Assembly: GCA_025964065.1 (NCBI GenBank)
Contig: JAOPZO010000216.1
Coordinates: 1-14,555, forward strand
Length of the DNA stretch: 14,555 nt
Direction: 5' to 3'
Source of the DNA: Solirubrobacterales bacterium
Lineage (GTDB): Bacteria > Actinomycetota > Thermoleophilia > Solirubrobacterales > Solirubrobacteraceae
Position 1 is the stretch's first letter. Every line of letters begins with the position of its first letter. Made by a program: the position numbers and the translations under genes. Positions 8,846-14,555 of this stretch are shown in pieces. The notes beneath the pieces were generated by a model. It did not search any database. It saw only the letters and a program-made list of their open reading frames with translations, and was not told the origin of the DNA.

Positions 8846-8896
8846 CCGCGAGGGGGCCGATGCCGCTCCCCTCGGTCCACGTCGGCCCCCTCGCGG
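8846..8896. repeat. Hairpin repeat unit 2 (17-bp stem, 17-base loop)
   Basis: The arms at 8846-8862 and 8880-8896 pair over 17 bp with one wobble (8861 with 8881). The left arm equals that of unit 1 except for its first base, where a T-A pair becomes C-G, a compensatory change. The loop has the same length as in unit 1 and matches it at about 12 of 17 positions. The two units form a direct tandem repeat of a palindromic element. Confidence 0.85.
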
Positions 8897-8925
8897 GACC
8901 GGCAGCGCCGCCGGACGCGGGTCTG

Positions 8926-8984
8926 GCACCGGATCGCGGTGCTCGCGACCCGGCAGGCCGGGCTCGTGCACCGCGATCCGGTGC
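8926..8984. repeat. Perfect 17-bp inverted repeat with nested inner stem
   Basis: The arm at 8926-8942 is the exact reverse complement of 8968-8984. Inside the 25-base loop, 8949-8953 (CCCGG) pairs with 8958-8962 (CCGGG), giving a long two-tier hairpin or cruciform. Its sequence is unrelated to hairpin units 1 and 2. No T-tract follows on either strand. Confidence 0.85.
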
Positions 8985-9003
8985 GCAACGCCGGTCTCGG
9001 TCA

Positions 9004-9017
9004 GCCGGAGCTCCGGC
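9004..9017. promoter_or_regulatory. 14-bp perfect palindrome, possible operator
   Basis: GCCGGAGCTCCGGC is fully self-complementary and lies 87 bases before the GH15 start. Perfect palindromes of this size can be dimeric regulator sites, but short GC-rich palindromes also arise by chance in such DNA. Confidence 0.25.
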
Positions 9018-9103
9018 GGCCCTGCCCGCTCCGCCCGGCCCTCCGGCCGTCCTCCTGCACGCCTCGCCCGCCCCGCCGCACCCTGCCACCATGCGCGGCC
9101 AGC

Positions 9104-11119
9104 ATGAGCACGCCGCCCGACACCGACGAGACCGCCGCCAACGGCCACCAGACGTTCGCCCAGGACGGTGGGGCGCACCCGCCCCGGCGGGGCGCCATGG
9201 ACCCCTACATGGAGGAGCGGTTCGTCGCGGAGCCGACCCCGTTCGTCGAGCGGCTGCCCGAGACGAGCGCGTTCCCGCCCATCGCGGACTACGGCTTCCT
9301 GAGCGACTGCCACACGGCGGCGCTCGTCGCGCCCGACGGCACGATCGAGTGGCTGTGCCCGCCGCGCTTCGACTCGCCGTCGGTGTTCGCCGCGATCCTC
9401 GACCGCTCCGCGGGCGGGTTTCGCCTCGGGCCGTCCTCCATGGGCGTCCCCGCCGGCCGGCGCTACGAGCCGGGAACGAACATCCTCGAGACCACGTGGA
9501 TGACCCCCACGGGCTGGCTCGTGGTCCGCGACGCGCTCATCATCGGCCGCTGGCGCGAGCGCACCGCGGGCGCCGCGACCGCCCACACCCGGCCACCCAC
9601 CGACTACGAGAGCCACCACTGCCTCGTGCGGACGATCACCTGCGTCCACGGGCAGGCGCAGATCGAGCTCCTCTGCGAGCCCATGTTCGACTACGGCCGG
9701 CACCCCGCCCAGTGGTCCCGGGTCGAGGGCGATGCGATGGCCGTCGACGCTCACGACGAGGACGGCTCGCGGGTGCGTCTCATCTCGGACCTGCGGCTCG
9801 GGATCGAGGGCTCCGTCGCCCGTGCGCGGCACCGGCTGGAGACCGGGGAGACTCGGTACTGCGCGCTCTCCTGGAGCCGCCTGCTCGACGGCCCGCGCTC
9901 GGTCACCGAGGCGGAGGAGGCCCTGCAGACGACAAGCGAGTACTGGCGCGGCTGGCTCGCCGACGGCAAGTTCCCGGACCACCGCTGGCGCGGCCACCTG
10001 CAGCGCTCGGCGCTCGTCTTGAAGGGCCTGACCTACGCGCCGACGGGCGCGATGGTCGCCGCGCCCACGACCTCCCTGCCGGAGACCCCGGGCGGCGAGC
10101 GGAACTGGGACTACCGCTACACGTGGATGCGCGACGCGACCTTCACGCTCTCCGCGCTCAACGCCCTCGGCCTCGAGTGGGAGGCCGACGACTTCATCCA
10201 GTTCGTCGCCGATGCCGACCGCAACGCGGACGGCTCGCTGCAGATCATGTACGGCATCGGCGGGGAGCGGGACCTCGAGGAGCGCATCCTGGAGCACCTC
10301 ACGGGCTACGAGGGCGCGTTCCCCGTCCGGGTCGGCAACGGCGCGCACGACCAGCGCCAGAACGACGTGTACGGCGCGGTGCTCGACTCGCTGTACCTCC
10401 ACACGAAGGAGTACGGCCACAACTCCCAGCGCCTGTGGCCGGTCATCGAGGACCAGGTCAAGCGGGCGATCGAGACGTGGAAGCTCCCGGACCAGGGCAT
10501 ATGGGAGGCCCGCGGCGAGGCCAAGCACTACACGAGCTCGAAGCTCATGTGCTGGGTCGCGCTCGACCGCGGCGCCCGCCTCGCGGCCCGCCGCGGGCGC
10601 GAGCGCCTCGCGGACGAGTGGCGGACGATCGCGAACGAGATCCACAAGGAGATCTGCGAGAAGGGCGTCGACGAGCGCGGCGTCTTCACGCAGCACTACG
10701 ACACGGACGCGCTCGACGCGAGCAACCTGCTCGTGCCGCTCGTCCGGTTCCTCCCCCACGACGACCCGCGCGTCCGCGCGACGGTCATCGCGGTCGCCGA
10801 CGAGCTCACGGAGAACGGGCTCGTGCTCCGCTACCGCACGGACGAGACCGACGACGGCCTGAGCGGCGAGGAGGGGACGTTCCTCATCTGCTCGTTCTGG
10901 CTCGTCAACGCGCTGCTCGAGATCGGGGAGCGCAAGCGCGGTCGCCAGCTCTGCGAGCGGCTGCTGTCCCTCGCGAGCCCGCTCGACCTCTATGCGGAGG
11001 AGCTCGAGGCCGCGACGGGCCGCCACCTCGGGAACTTTCCCCAGGCGTTCACCCACCTGGCGCTCATCAACGCCGTCATGCACGTCATCCGCGACGAGGA
11101 GCAGGCCCCGCTCGCCTGA
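9104..11119 (+). CDS. Glycoside hydrolase family 15 protein (trehalase/glucoamylase-like)
   Basis: A 671-residue GH15 enzyme, expected to release glucose from trehalose or alpha-glucans by an inverting mechanism. The N-terminal beta-sandwich begins PIADYGFLSDCHTAALVAPDGTIEWLCPPRFDSPSVFAAIL, typical of the mycobacterial trehalase group. The (alpha/alpha)6 catalytic domain has RNWDYRYTWMRDA at residues 333-345. The likely general acid is Glu468 in GIWEARGE, and the base is probably Glu632 or Glu633 in LYAEELE, just before GNFPQAFTHLALINA (643 onward). There is no signal peptide, so it is cytoplasmic. The first 31 residues are low-complexity; Met32 at 9197 is an equally plausible start, and neither has a good RBS. 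It stands alone downstream of the hairpin region. Trehalase is favoured over glucoamylase by resemblance only. Confidence 0.9.
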   Translation: MSTPPDTDETAANGHQTFAQDGGAHPPRRGAMDPYMEERFVAEPTPFVERLPETSAFPPIADYGFLSDCHTAALVAPDGTIEWLCPPRFDSPSVFAAILDRSAGGFRLGPSSMGVPAGRRYEPGTNILETTWMTPTGWLVVRDALIIGRWRERTAGAATAHTRPPTDYESHHCLVRTITCVHGQAQIELLCEPMFDYGRHPAQWSRVEGDAMAVDAHDEDGSRVRLISDLRLGIEGSVARARHRLETGETRYCALSWSRLLDGPRSVTEAEEALQTTSEYWRGWLADGKFPDHRWRGHLQRSALVLKGLTYAPTGAMVAAPTTSLPETPGGERNWDYRYTWMRDATFTLSALNALGLEWEADDFIQFVADADRNADGSLQIMYGIGGERDLEERILEHLTGYEGAFPVRVGNGAHDQRQNDVYGAVLDSLYLHTKEYGHNSQRLWPVIEDQVKRAIETWKLPDQGIWEARGEAKHYTSSKLMCWVALDRGARLAARRGRERLADEWRTIANEIHKEICEKGVDERGVFTQHYDTDALDASNLLVPLVRFLPHDDPRVRATVIAVADELTENGLVLRYRTDETDDGLSGEEGTFLICSFWLVNALLEIGERKRGRQLCERLLSLASPLDLYAEELEAATGRHLGNFPQAFTHLALINAVMHVIRDEEQAPLA

Positions 11120-11157
11120 ACGCCGAACCCGGCCCCGATGAACCATACGTCTGGGGG

Positions 11158-11553
11158 ATGGCCGCCGGCCGTGACGGGGCCTATCGTCCGGCTCGGATGG
11201 TCCCGAAGAGCCAAGACCAGGGGCGCCCCGTCGACGTCCCGCCCGAGCCCCGACGTTGGGCGGTCGCCGAGGAGCGCGACGCCGTGCGGGTCCTCATGTG
11301 GGGCGCGGTCGGCGCCGCCGAGACCGCCGCGGTCGACGCGCGGCTCGCGGAGACCGCCCCGCGCGCGGTCCCCGTCGTCGTGGACCTCACGGGCGCGACG
11401 GACCTCCAGGTGCCGGCTGTCACCTGGCTCGGCGAGCGCCACCGGGAGTTCGGGCACGAGCGCCCCCTGCTCGTCGTCGTCGTCGCCGACGGGCACGTGC
11501 ACGAGCGCCTCACGCGGCCCGAGGCGCCCCGGCTGCGCCTGACGCTCACGTAG
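11158..11553 (+). CDS. Small STAS-like domain protein
   Basis: A putative 131-residue protein, or 118 residues from the ATG at 11197. The second half looks like a degenerate STAS domain, the fold of anti-sigma-factor antagonists: strand VRVLMWGAV, then PVVVDLTGATDLQVPAVTWLGERHREFG, strand PLLVVVVADGHVHERL, and a last strand LRLTLT. The usual phosphorylated Ser in the D-[ST]-[ST]-G loop is replaced (DLQVPA), so normal kinase switching by phosphorylation would not apply. No kinase or sigma factor is adjacent. A TATCGT hexamer at 11182-11187, nine bases before the ATG at 11197, could be a -10 element for a near-leaderless transcript, which would favour the shorter form. Domain assignment is by pattern only and may be wrong. 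Confidence 0.55.
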   Translation: MAAGRDGAYRPARMVPKSQDQGRPVDVPPEPRRWAVAEERDAVRVLMWGAVGAAETAAVDARLAETAPRAVPVVVDLTGATDLQVPAVTWLGERHREFGHERPLLVVVVADGHVHERLTRPEAPRLRLTLT

Positions 11554-11852
11554 CGCGTCGCCCCGGCCCGCGATCCGCCGGCGCCCTCGCCGCCGTACCG
11601 GCTCGGCATGCCGCGCACGGGCACCCGCCTCCCCCCACCCCGCCGACCGGCCCCGACGCGGCGACCGCCTGGCGGCGTGTCGCTGCGCTGGACGTCGTCC
11701 AGACGCATCCCTGGCCCTGGCTCGCCCGCCCCGACCGTGGCTCCCTCAGCTCGTCGAGCGCGTGGCGCAAGCCGCTCTGACCGCCGCTTCGAAGCGACCC
11801 GCGGGGCGCCAGGTTGTGTCAGAACACCGCGCATTGGGGGAGACTGTCCCGA
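11554..11852. other. Intergenic region upstream of egtB, no gene seen
   Basis: About 300 bases between the STAS-like gene and egtB. Short open frames here give Pro/Arg/Ser-rich translations without domain character. The stretch contains a small 6-bp hairpin (11688-11702, no T-tract), a 12-bp palindrome (11785-11796) and a GTGT/ACAC inverted repeat with a 4-base spacer (11816-11827). The part nearest egtB is less GC-rich, as expected for a promoter, but I cannot point to a convincing -10/-35 pair. Confidence 0.6.
11785..11796. promoter_or_regulatory. 12-bp perfect palindrome upstream of egtB, possible operator
   Basis: CGCTTCGAAGCG is fully self-complementary and ends 56 bases before the egtB GTG, a reasonable place for a dimeric regulator. 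No family of regulator is suggested by the sequence. Confidence 0.25.
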
Positions 11853-12965
11853 GTGGCGATCCGAAGCACCAGCTCCGCTTCGGGGGCCCAGAGCGCGGAC
11901 CTCGAGGCCGCGCGCCGCGCCACGATGGGCCTGGTGGCGCACCTCCCGGCGGCCGACCTCGAACGCGTGCTCGACCCGCTCATGTCCCCGCTCGTGTGGG
12001 ACCTCGCGCACATCGCGGCCTATGAGGACCTCTGGATCGCCCACCGCGTGGGCGGCCTCCCGCTGCTCCACCCGGAGCTCGCCGCGATGTACGACGCGTT
12101 CGAGACGCCCCGCGCGGTCCGCGGCTCGCTGCCGCTCCTCGACACCCCGGGCGCCCTGCGCTACCTCGAGGACGTCCGCCGTCGTTCCGCGGCGGTCCTG
12201 GCCGAGGAGCTCGACCCCGCCCGCGCCGAGCTCGTCGAGCTCGTCGCCCGGCACGAGCTCCAGCACACGGAGACCATGCGCCAGGCCATGGCCATCGGCG
12301 GCGTGCTCCCCCCGGGTGAGCCGCCCGCGCCGAGGATCCCGCCCGGCAGCGCGTGGGTCGACATCCCCGCCGGGCCTGCCACGATCGGCGCCGGCCCCGG
12401 GGGCTTCGCGTACGACAACGAGCGCCCCCGGCACGAGCGCCACCTTCCCGCCTTCCAGATCTCCACCCGGCCCGTCACGACCGCCACGTGGCTGAGCTTC
12501 GCCGAGGGCGGCGGCTACGTCCGACGCGAGTGGTGGAGCGACGAGGGCTGGGCCTGGAAGGAGGAGTACGACATCACGCACCACCCGAGCGTGGCCGAGG
12601 CGCCCCCGCGGGCGCCCGTGTGCCACGTCTCCTGGTTCGAGGCCGACGCCTTCGCGCGATCGCGCGGAGCCCGCCTCCCCACCGAGCACGAGTGGGAGAA
12701 GGCGTCGGCCTCGGAGCAGCTGGACGTCACGGGCCACGTCTGGGAGTGGACCTCCTCGGTCTTCTCCGGCTACCCCGGCTTCACCGCCCATCCCTACCGC
12801 GAGTACTCGGAGGTCTTCTTCGACTCCGGCTACCGCGTCCTGCGTGGCGGCTCCTGGGCGACGCACCCGCGCGTCGCCTCCCCCACGTTCCGCAACTGGG
12901 ACCTCCCGCAGCGCCGGCAGATCTTCGCCGGACTGCGGCTGGCCCGCGACCTGGAGGTCGTCTAG
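11853..12965 (+). CDS. egtB: EgtB, ergothioneine sulfoxide synthase (compact form)
   Basis: A 370-residue non-heme iron enzyme that uses O2 to join hercynine to a thiol donor, forming the sulfoxide precursor of ergothioneine. The N-terminal DinB-like domain carries the iron ligands His53 (DLAHI) and His134/His138 in HELQHTE, the HX3HXE motif. Arg87 and Arg90 (TPRAVR) and Asp350/Arg354 (NWDLPQRRQ) match residues that, as I recall, bind gamma-glutamylcysteine in mycobacterial EgtB. The C-terminal FGE-sulfatase domain keeps GHVWEWTSS (294-302) and RVLRGGSWA but is about 66 residues shorter than expected, with losses near residues 236-255 and 283-293. The GTG start follows GGGGGA (11836-11841) and makes the iron and Arg numbering agree with the mycobacterial enzyme; a TTG at 11814 is possible. 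egtD follows with no gap. Confidence 0.93.
   Translation: MAIRSTSSASGAQSADLEAARRATMGLVAHLPAADLERVLDPLMSPLVWDLAHIAAYEDLWIAHRVGGLPLLHPELAAMYDAFETPRAVRGSLPLLDTPGALRYLEDVRRRSAAVLAEELDPARAELVELVARHELQHTETMRQAMAIGGVLPPGEPPAPRIPPGSAWVDIPAGPATIGAGPGGFAYDNERPRHERHLPAFQISTRPVTTATWLSFAEGGGYVRREWWSDEGWAWKEEYDITHHPSVAEAPPRAPVCHVSWFEADAFARSRGARLPTEHEWEKASASEQLDVTGHVWEWTSSVFSGYPGFTAHPYREYSEVFFDSGYRVLRGGSWATHPRVASPTFRNWDLPQRRQIFAGLRLARDLEVV
12953..12958 (+). promoter_or_regulatory. Strong Shine-Dalgarno of egtD
   Basis: GGAGGT, a near-perfect anti-16S match, lies 7 bases before the egtD ATG and is built into the last codons of egtB (Leu-Glu-Val-Val). It supports strong independent initiation of egtD inside the bicistronic message. 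Confidence 0.75.
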
Positions 12966-13979
12966 ATGGACCGTCCCAGCATCACGCTCGACCCGCGCGT
13001 CGTCGTCCGCAACTACCTCGAGGCCGGCGACGAGCGCGCGCTCGCCGACGACGTCCTCGACGGCCTGACCCGGCCCTTCAAGGAGCTGCCGCCCAAGCAC
13101 TTCTACGACGCGGTCGGCGCGGACCTCTTCGACCGGATCTGCGAGCAGCCCGAGTACTATCCGACCCGCACGGAGCGGGCGATCCTCGAGGCGCGCGCAG
13201 CCGACATCGTCGAGCTCACGGGCGTCACCGAGCTCGTCGAGCTGGGCTCGGGCACCGCCGCGAAGACCCGCATCCTGCTGCAGGCGATGGCCGACGCGGG
13301 CACCCTCGAGCGCTACGTCCCCTTCGACGTGACCGAGGGCATGGTCCGCGACGTCGCCGAGCAGCTGACCGAGGAGCATCCGGGCCTCGTCGTGCACGGC
13401 ATCGTCGGCGACTTCGAGCGCCACCTGCACCACGTCCCGGAGCCCGAGGGACCGCGCATCGTCGCGTTCCTCGGCGGCACCATCGGCAACTTCACGCCGG
13501 GCTCGCGCCGCAGCTACCTGCGCCGGCTCGGGCGGCTGCTGCGCCCGCAGGACCACCTCCTGCTGGGGACCGACCTCGTGAAGGATCCCGCCGTCATCGA
13601 GGCCGCCTACGACGACGCGGCGGGGATCACCGCGGCGTTCAACAGGAACGTGCTCACGGTGGTCAACCGGGAGCTCGACGCGAACTTCGAGCCCGAGGCG
13701 TTCGAGCACGTCGCGTTCTTCGACCGCGAGCGCGAGTGGATCGAGATGCGCCTGCGCGCCTCGAGGAAGATGACCGTCCACGTCGGTGCCCTGGGCCTCG
13801 ACGTCGACTTCGCCCCGCGCGAGGAGCTCCGGACGGAGATCTCCGCGAAGTTCACCCCGGAGCGGCTGCGCGAGGACCTCGCGGCGGCGGGGCTCGAGCT
13901 CGCGGAGCTCCTCACGGACCCGGAGGACCGCTTCGCGCTGTCGCTCTCGCGCCCGCAGGAGGCGGCCGGCCGCGAGTAG
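12966..13979 (+). CDS. egtD: EgtD, L-histidine N-alpha-methyltransferase
   Basis: A 337-residue SAM-dependent methyltransferase, close to the usual 320-330, that trimethylates histidine to hercynine, the first step of ergothioneine synthesis and the substrate of EgtB. Family hallmarks are PPKHFYDAVGADLFDRIC around residues 42-59, PEYYPTRTER at 62-71 (tyrosines contacting the histidine substrate), the SAM-binding ELGSGTAAKTR at 92-102, FDVTEGM, GDFERHL, FLGGTIGNFTPG with Asn175 in the substrate site, and the C-terminal FNRNVLTVVNRELDANF and WIEMRLRA. The ATG directly abuts the egtB stop and is preceded by GGAGGT. All expected motifs are present and nothing looks damaged. Confidence 0.96.
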   Translation: MDRPSITLDPRVVVRNYLEAGDERALADDVLDGLTRPFKELPPKHFYDAVGADLFDRICEQPEYYPTRTERAILEARAADIVELTGVTELVELGSGTAAKTRILLQAMADAGTLERYVPFDVTEGMVRDVAEQLTEEHPGLVVHGIVGDFERHLHHVPEPEGPRIVAFLGGTIGNFTPGSRRSYLRRLGRLLRPQDHLLLGTDLVKDPAVIEAAYDDAAGITAAFNRNVLTVVNRELDANFEPEAFEHVAFFDREREWIEMRLRASRKMTVHVGALGLDVDFAPREELRTEISAKFTPERLREDLAAAGLELAELLTDPEDRFALSLSRPQEAAGRE

Positions 13980-13991
13980 GCTCGGGCCGCA

Positions 13992-14555
13992 ATGGCCGAG
14001 CCCCTGTCCGCCGCCGACCGCTCCGCGCTGAGCGCCGAGCAGGGGCCGGTCTCCATGGCGGTGGGCGGCGTGATGCTGCTCGAGGACGGTCCGGGCCTCG
14101 CGCCCGCGGCCTTCCTGGAGCGCGTCAGCGCCCGGCTGCACCTGCTGCCGCGGTACCGGCAGCGTCTGCAGACCGCCGCCGGTGTGCTGAACCCGGTGTG
14201 GGTCGACGACACGACCTTCGACGTCGGCTGGCACGTGCGGCGCGCGGCGCTGGGCGCCGGGGCGGGCGAGGCGGAGCTCGCGGAGCTCGTGGGTCGTGAG
14301 ATGGGCCGCCGGCTCGACCGCTCCCGCCCGCTGTGGGAGCTCACGGTGGTCGAGGGCCTCGCGGACGGCCGCGTCGCGCTGCTCGCGAAGATGCACCACG
14401 CGCTCGTGGACGGCGTCGCCGCGATCGACATCGGCACCGTCCTGCTGGACCCGGGGCCCGAGCCGCTCGAGCTGCCGCCGCCCGACGCGGACTGGGCGCC
14501 GCGCCCGTACGACCGCCTCGGCCACCTCGCGCGCCTCGGCCTCGAGCCCGCGCGG
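13992..14555 (+). CDS. WS/DGAT-type acyltransferase, N-terminal part (continues past window)
   Basis: The first 188 codons of a wax ester synthase/diacylglycerol O-acyltransferase-like protein, cut by the right edge with no stop. These enzymes use acyl-CoA to make triacylglycerol or wax ester storage lipid at the membrane or lipid droplet. The decisive motif is HHALVDG at residues 135-141, the HHxxxDG active site. SRPLWELTVVEGL (the conserved PLW region), LPRYRQRL and the opening LSAADRSALSAEQGPVSMAVGGVMLLED also fit. The ATG lies 12 bases after the egtD stop, with only a weak AGG before it, so it may be cotranscribed with egtBD or have its own promoter. The C-terminal half and any truncation cannot be judged. 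A related condensation-domain acyltransferase is a less likely alternative. Confidence 0.87.
   Translation, partial: MAEPLSAADRSALSAEQGPVSMAVGGVMLLEDGPGLAPAAFLERVSARLHLLPRYRQRLQTAAGVLNPVWVDDTTFDVGWHVRRAALGAGAGEAELAELVGREMGRRLDRSRPLWELTVVEGLADGRVALLAKMHHALVDGVAAIDIGTVLLDPGPEPLELPPPDADWAPRPYDRLGHLARLGLEPAR

Larger units (their letters stand above)
8680..9103. other. Divergent intergenic region rich in inverted repeats, no gene
   Basis: These 424 bases separate the minus-strand SnoaL-like gene from the plus-strand GH15 gene, so both promoters should lie here. Several frames stay open across it only because stops are rare at this GC content; their translations are Arg/Pro/Ser-rich without any recognisable domain. 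The stretch holds three long hairpins and a 14-bp palindrome, described separately. I find no convincing -10/-35 pair; AT-rich hexamers are nearly absent. Confidence 0.7.

Noticed and set aside
8774..8896. The tandem repeat as a CRISPR array
   Set aside because: Only two units, internal palindromic stems, similar loops instead of unique spacers, and no cas genes nearby.
8774..8984. The hairpins as Rho-independent terminators
   Set aside because: They lie between divergent genes where no transcript should end, and no T-tract follows any stem on either strand.
8678..9103. Upstream extension of the GH15 reading frame to an ATG at 8678
   Set aside because: The extra residues are Arg/Pro/Ser-rich with no family match and would translate through three long inverted repeats. 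GH15 similarity begins well after 9104.
8690..11146. A long minus-strand open frame opposite the GH15 gene
   Set aside because: Same cause: low-complexity composition, no motifs, and it spans a hairpin-rich intergenic region as well as a well-supported gene.
11688..11702. CTGGAC/GTCCAG hairpin as a terminator of the STAS-like gene
   Set aside because: A 6-bp stem with a 3-base loop and no T-tract is within chance expectation in this DNA.
11814..11852. TTG start for egtB at 11814
   Set aside because: TTG is rarer than GTG. The GTG at 11853 has a GGGGGA upstream and gives iron-ligand and Arg numbering that agrees with mycobacterial EgtB.
11762..12025. A small plus-strand open frame overlapping the start of egtB
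   Set aside because: It overlaps egtB in another frame, has no recognisable domain, and its second half is an out-of-frame reading of EgtB.
11181..14525. A continuous minus-strand open frame of over 1100 codons opposite egtB, egtD and the acyltransferase
   Set aside because: It is a product of extreme GC content and third-position bias. The translation is Arg/Gly/Ala/Asp-rich without domains, while the plus-strand genes have clear family motifs.

Overview
This is a very GC-rich window with tightly packed genes, strong G/C bias at third codon positions, frequent GTG starts and 1-4 base gene overlaps. OpcA beside Zwf, an egtB/egtD pair, a WS/DGAT-type acyltransferase and a GH15 trehalase-like enzyme together point to an Actinomycetota chromosome. 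The overall style resembles deep-branching high-GC lineages such as Thermoleophilia/Solirubrobacterales, but that placement is inference. I see no rRNA, tRNA, CRISPR array, transposase or phage gene.

Positions 1-8264 hold one compact plus-strand block, very likely a single operon for glucose-6-phosphate handling. The order is ROK-family sugar kinase (3' end only), rpiB, tal, pgi, gnd, zwf, opcA, pgl and a histidine phosphatase. Most junctions are ATGA, GTGA or TGATG overlaps, so translation is probably coupled. The set covers hexose phosphorylation, G6P/F6P interconversion, the whole oxidative pentose phosphate branch with its G6PDH assembly factor, and two non-oxidative steps (RpiB, Tal). 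Transketolase and ribulose-5-phosphate epimerase are not visible. The last gene resembles Shb17-type sedoheptulose-1,7-bisphosphatases and may add a further pentose phosphate step.

Positions 8265-9103 are a boundary. A G-tract cluster with G-quadruplex potential lies between the operon and a convergent minus-strand SnoaL-like gene. Upstream of that gene is a 424-base divergent intergenic region with two tandem near-identical 51-base hairpins, a third unrelated perfect 17-bp inverted repeat and a 14-bp palindrome. This is the least explained part of the window.

Positions 9104-11553 encode a GH15 (trehalase/glucoamylase-like) protein and a small STAS-like protein. Positions 11853-13979 encode EgtB and EgtD of ergothioneine biosynthesis, directly adjacent, without egtA, egtC or egtE. 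EgtB keeps its iron ligands and the Arg/Asp/Arg residues associated with gamma-glutamylcysteine binding, but its C-terminal domain is strongly shortened. The window ends inside a WS/DGAT-type acyltransferase gene (13992 onward).

Possible functional links, all inferred: glucose released by the GH15 enzyme could feed the kinase and the pentose phosphate operon, and the NADPH and ergothioneine modules both serve redox protection.
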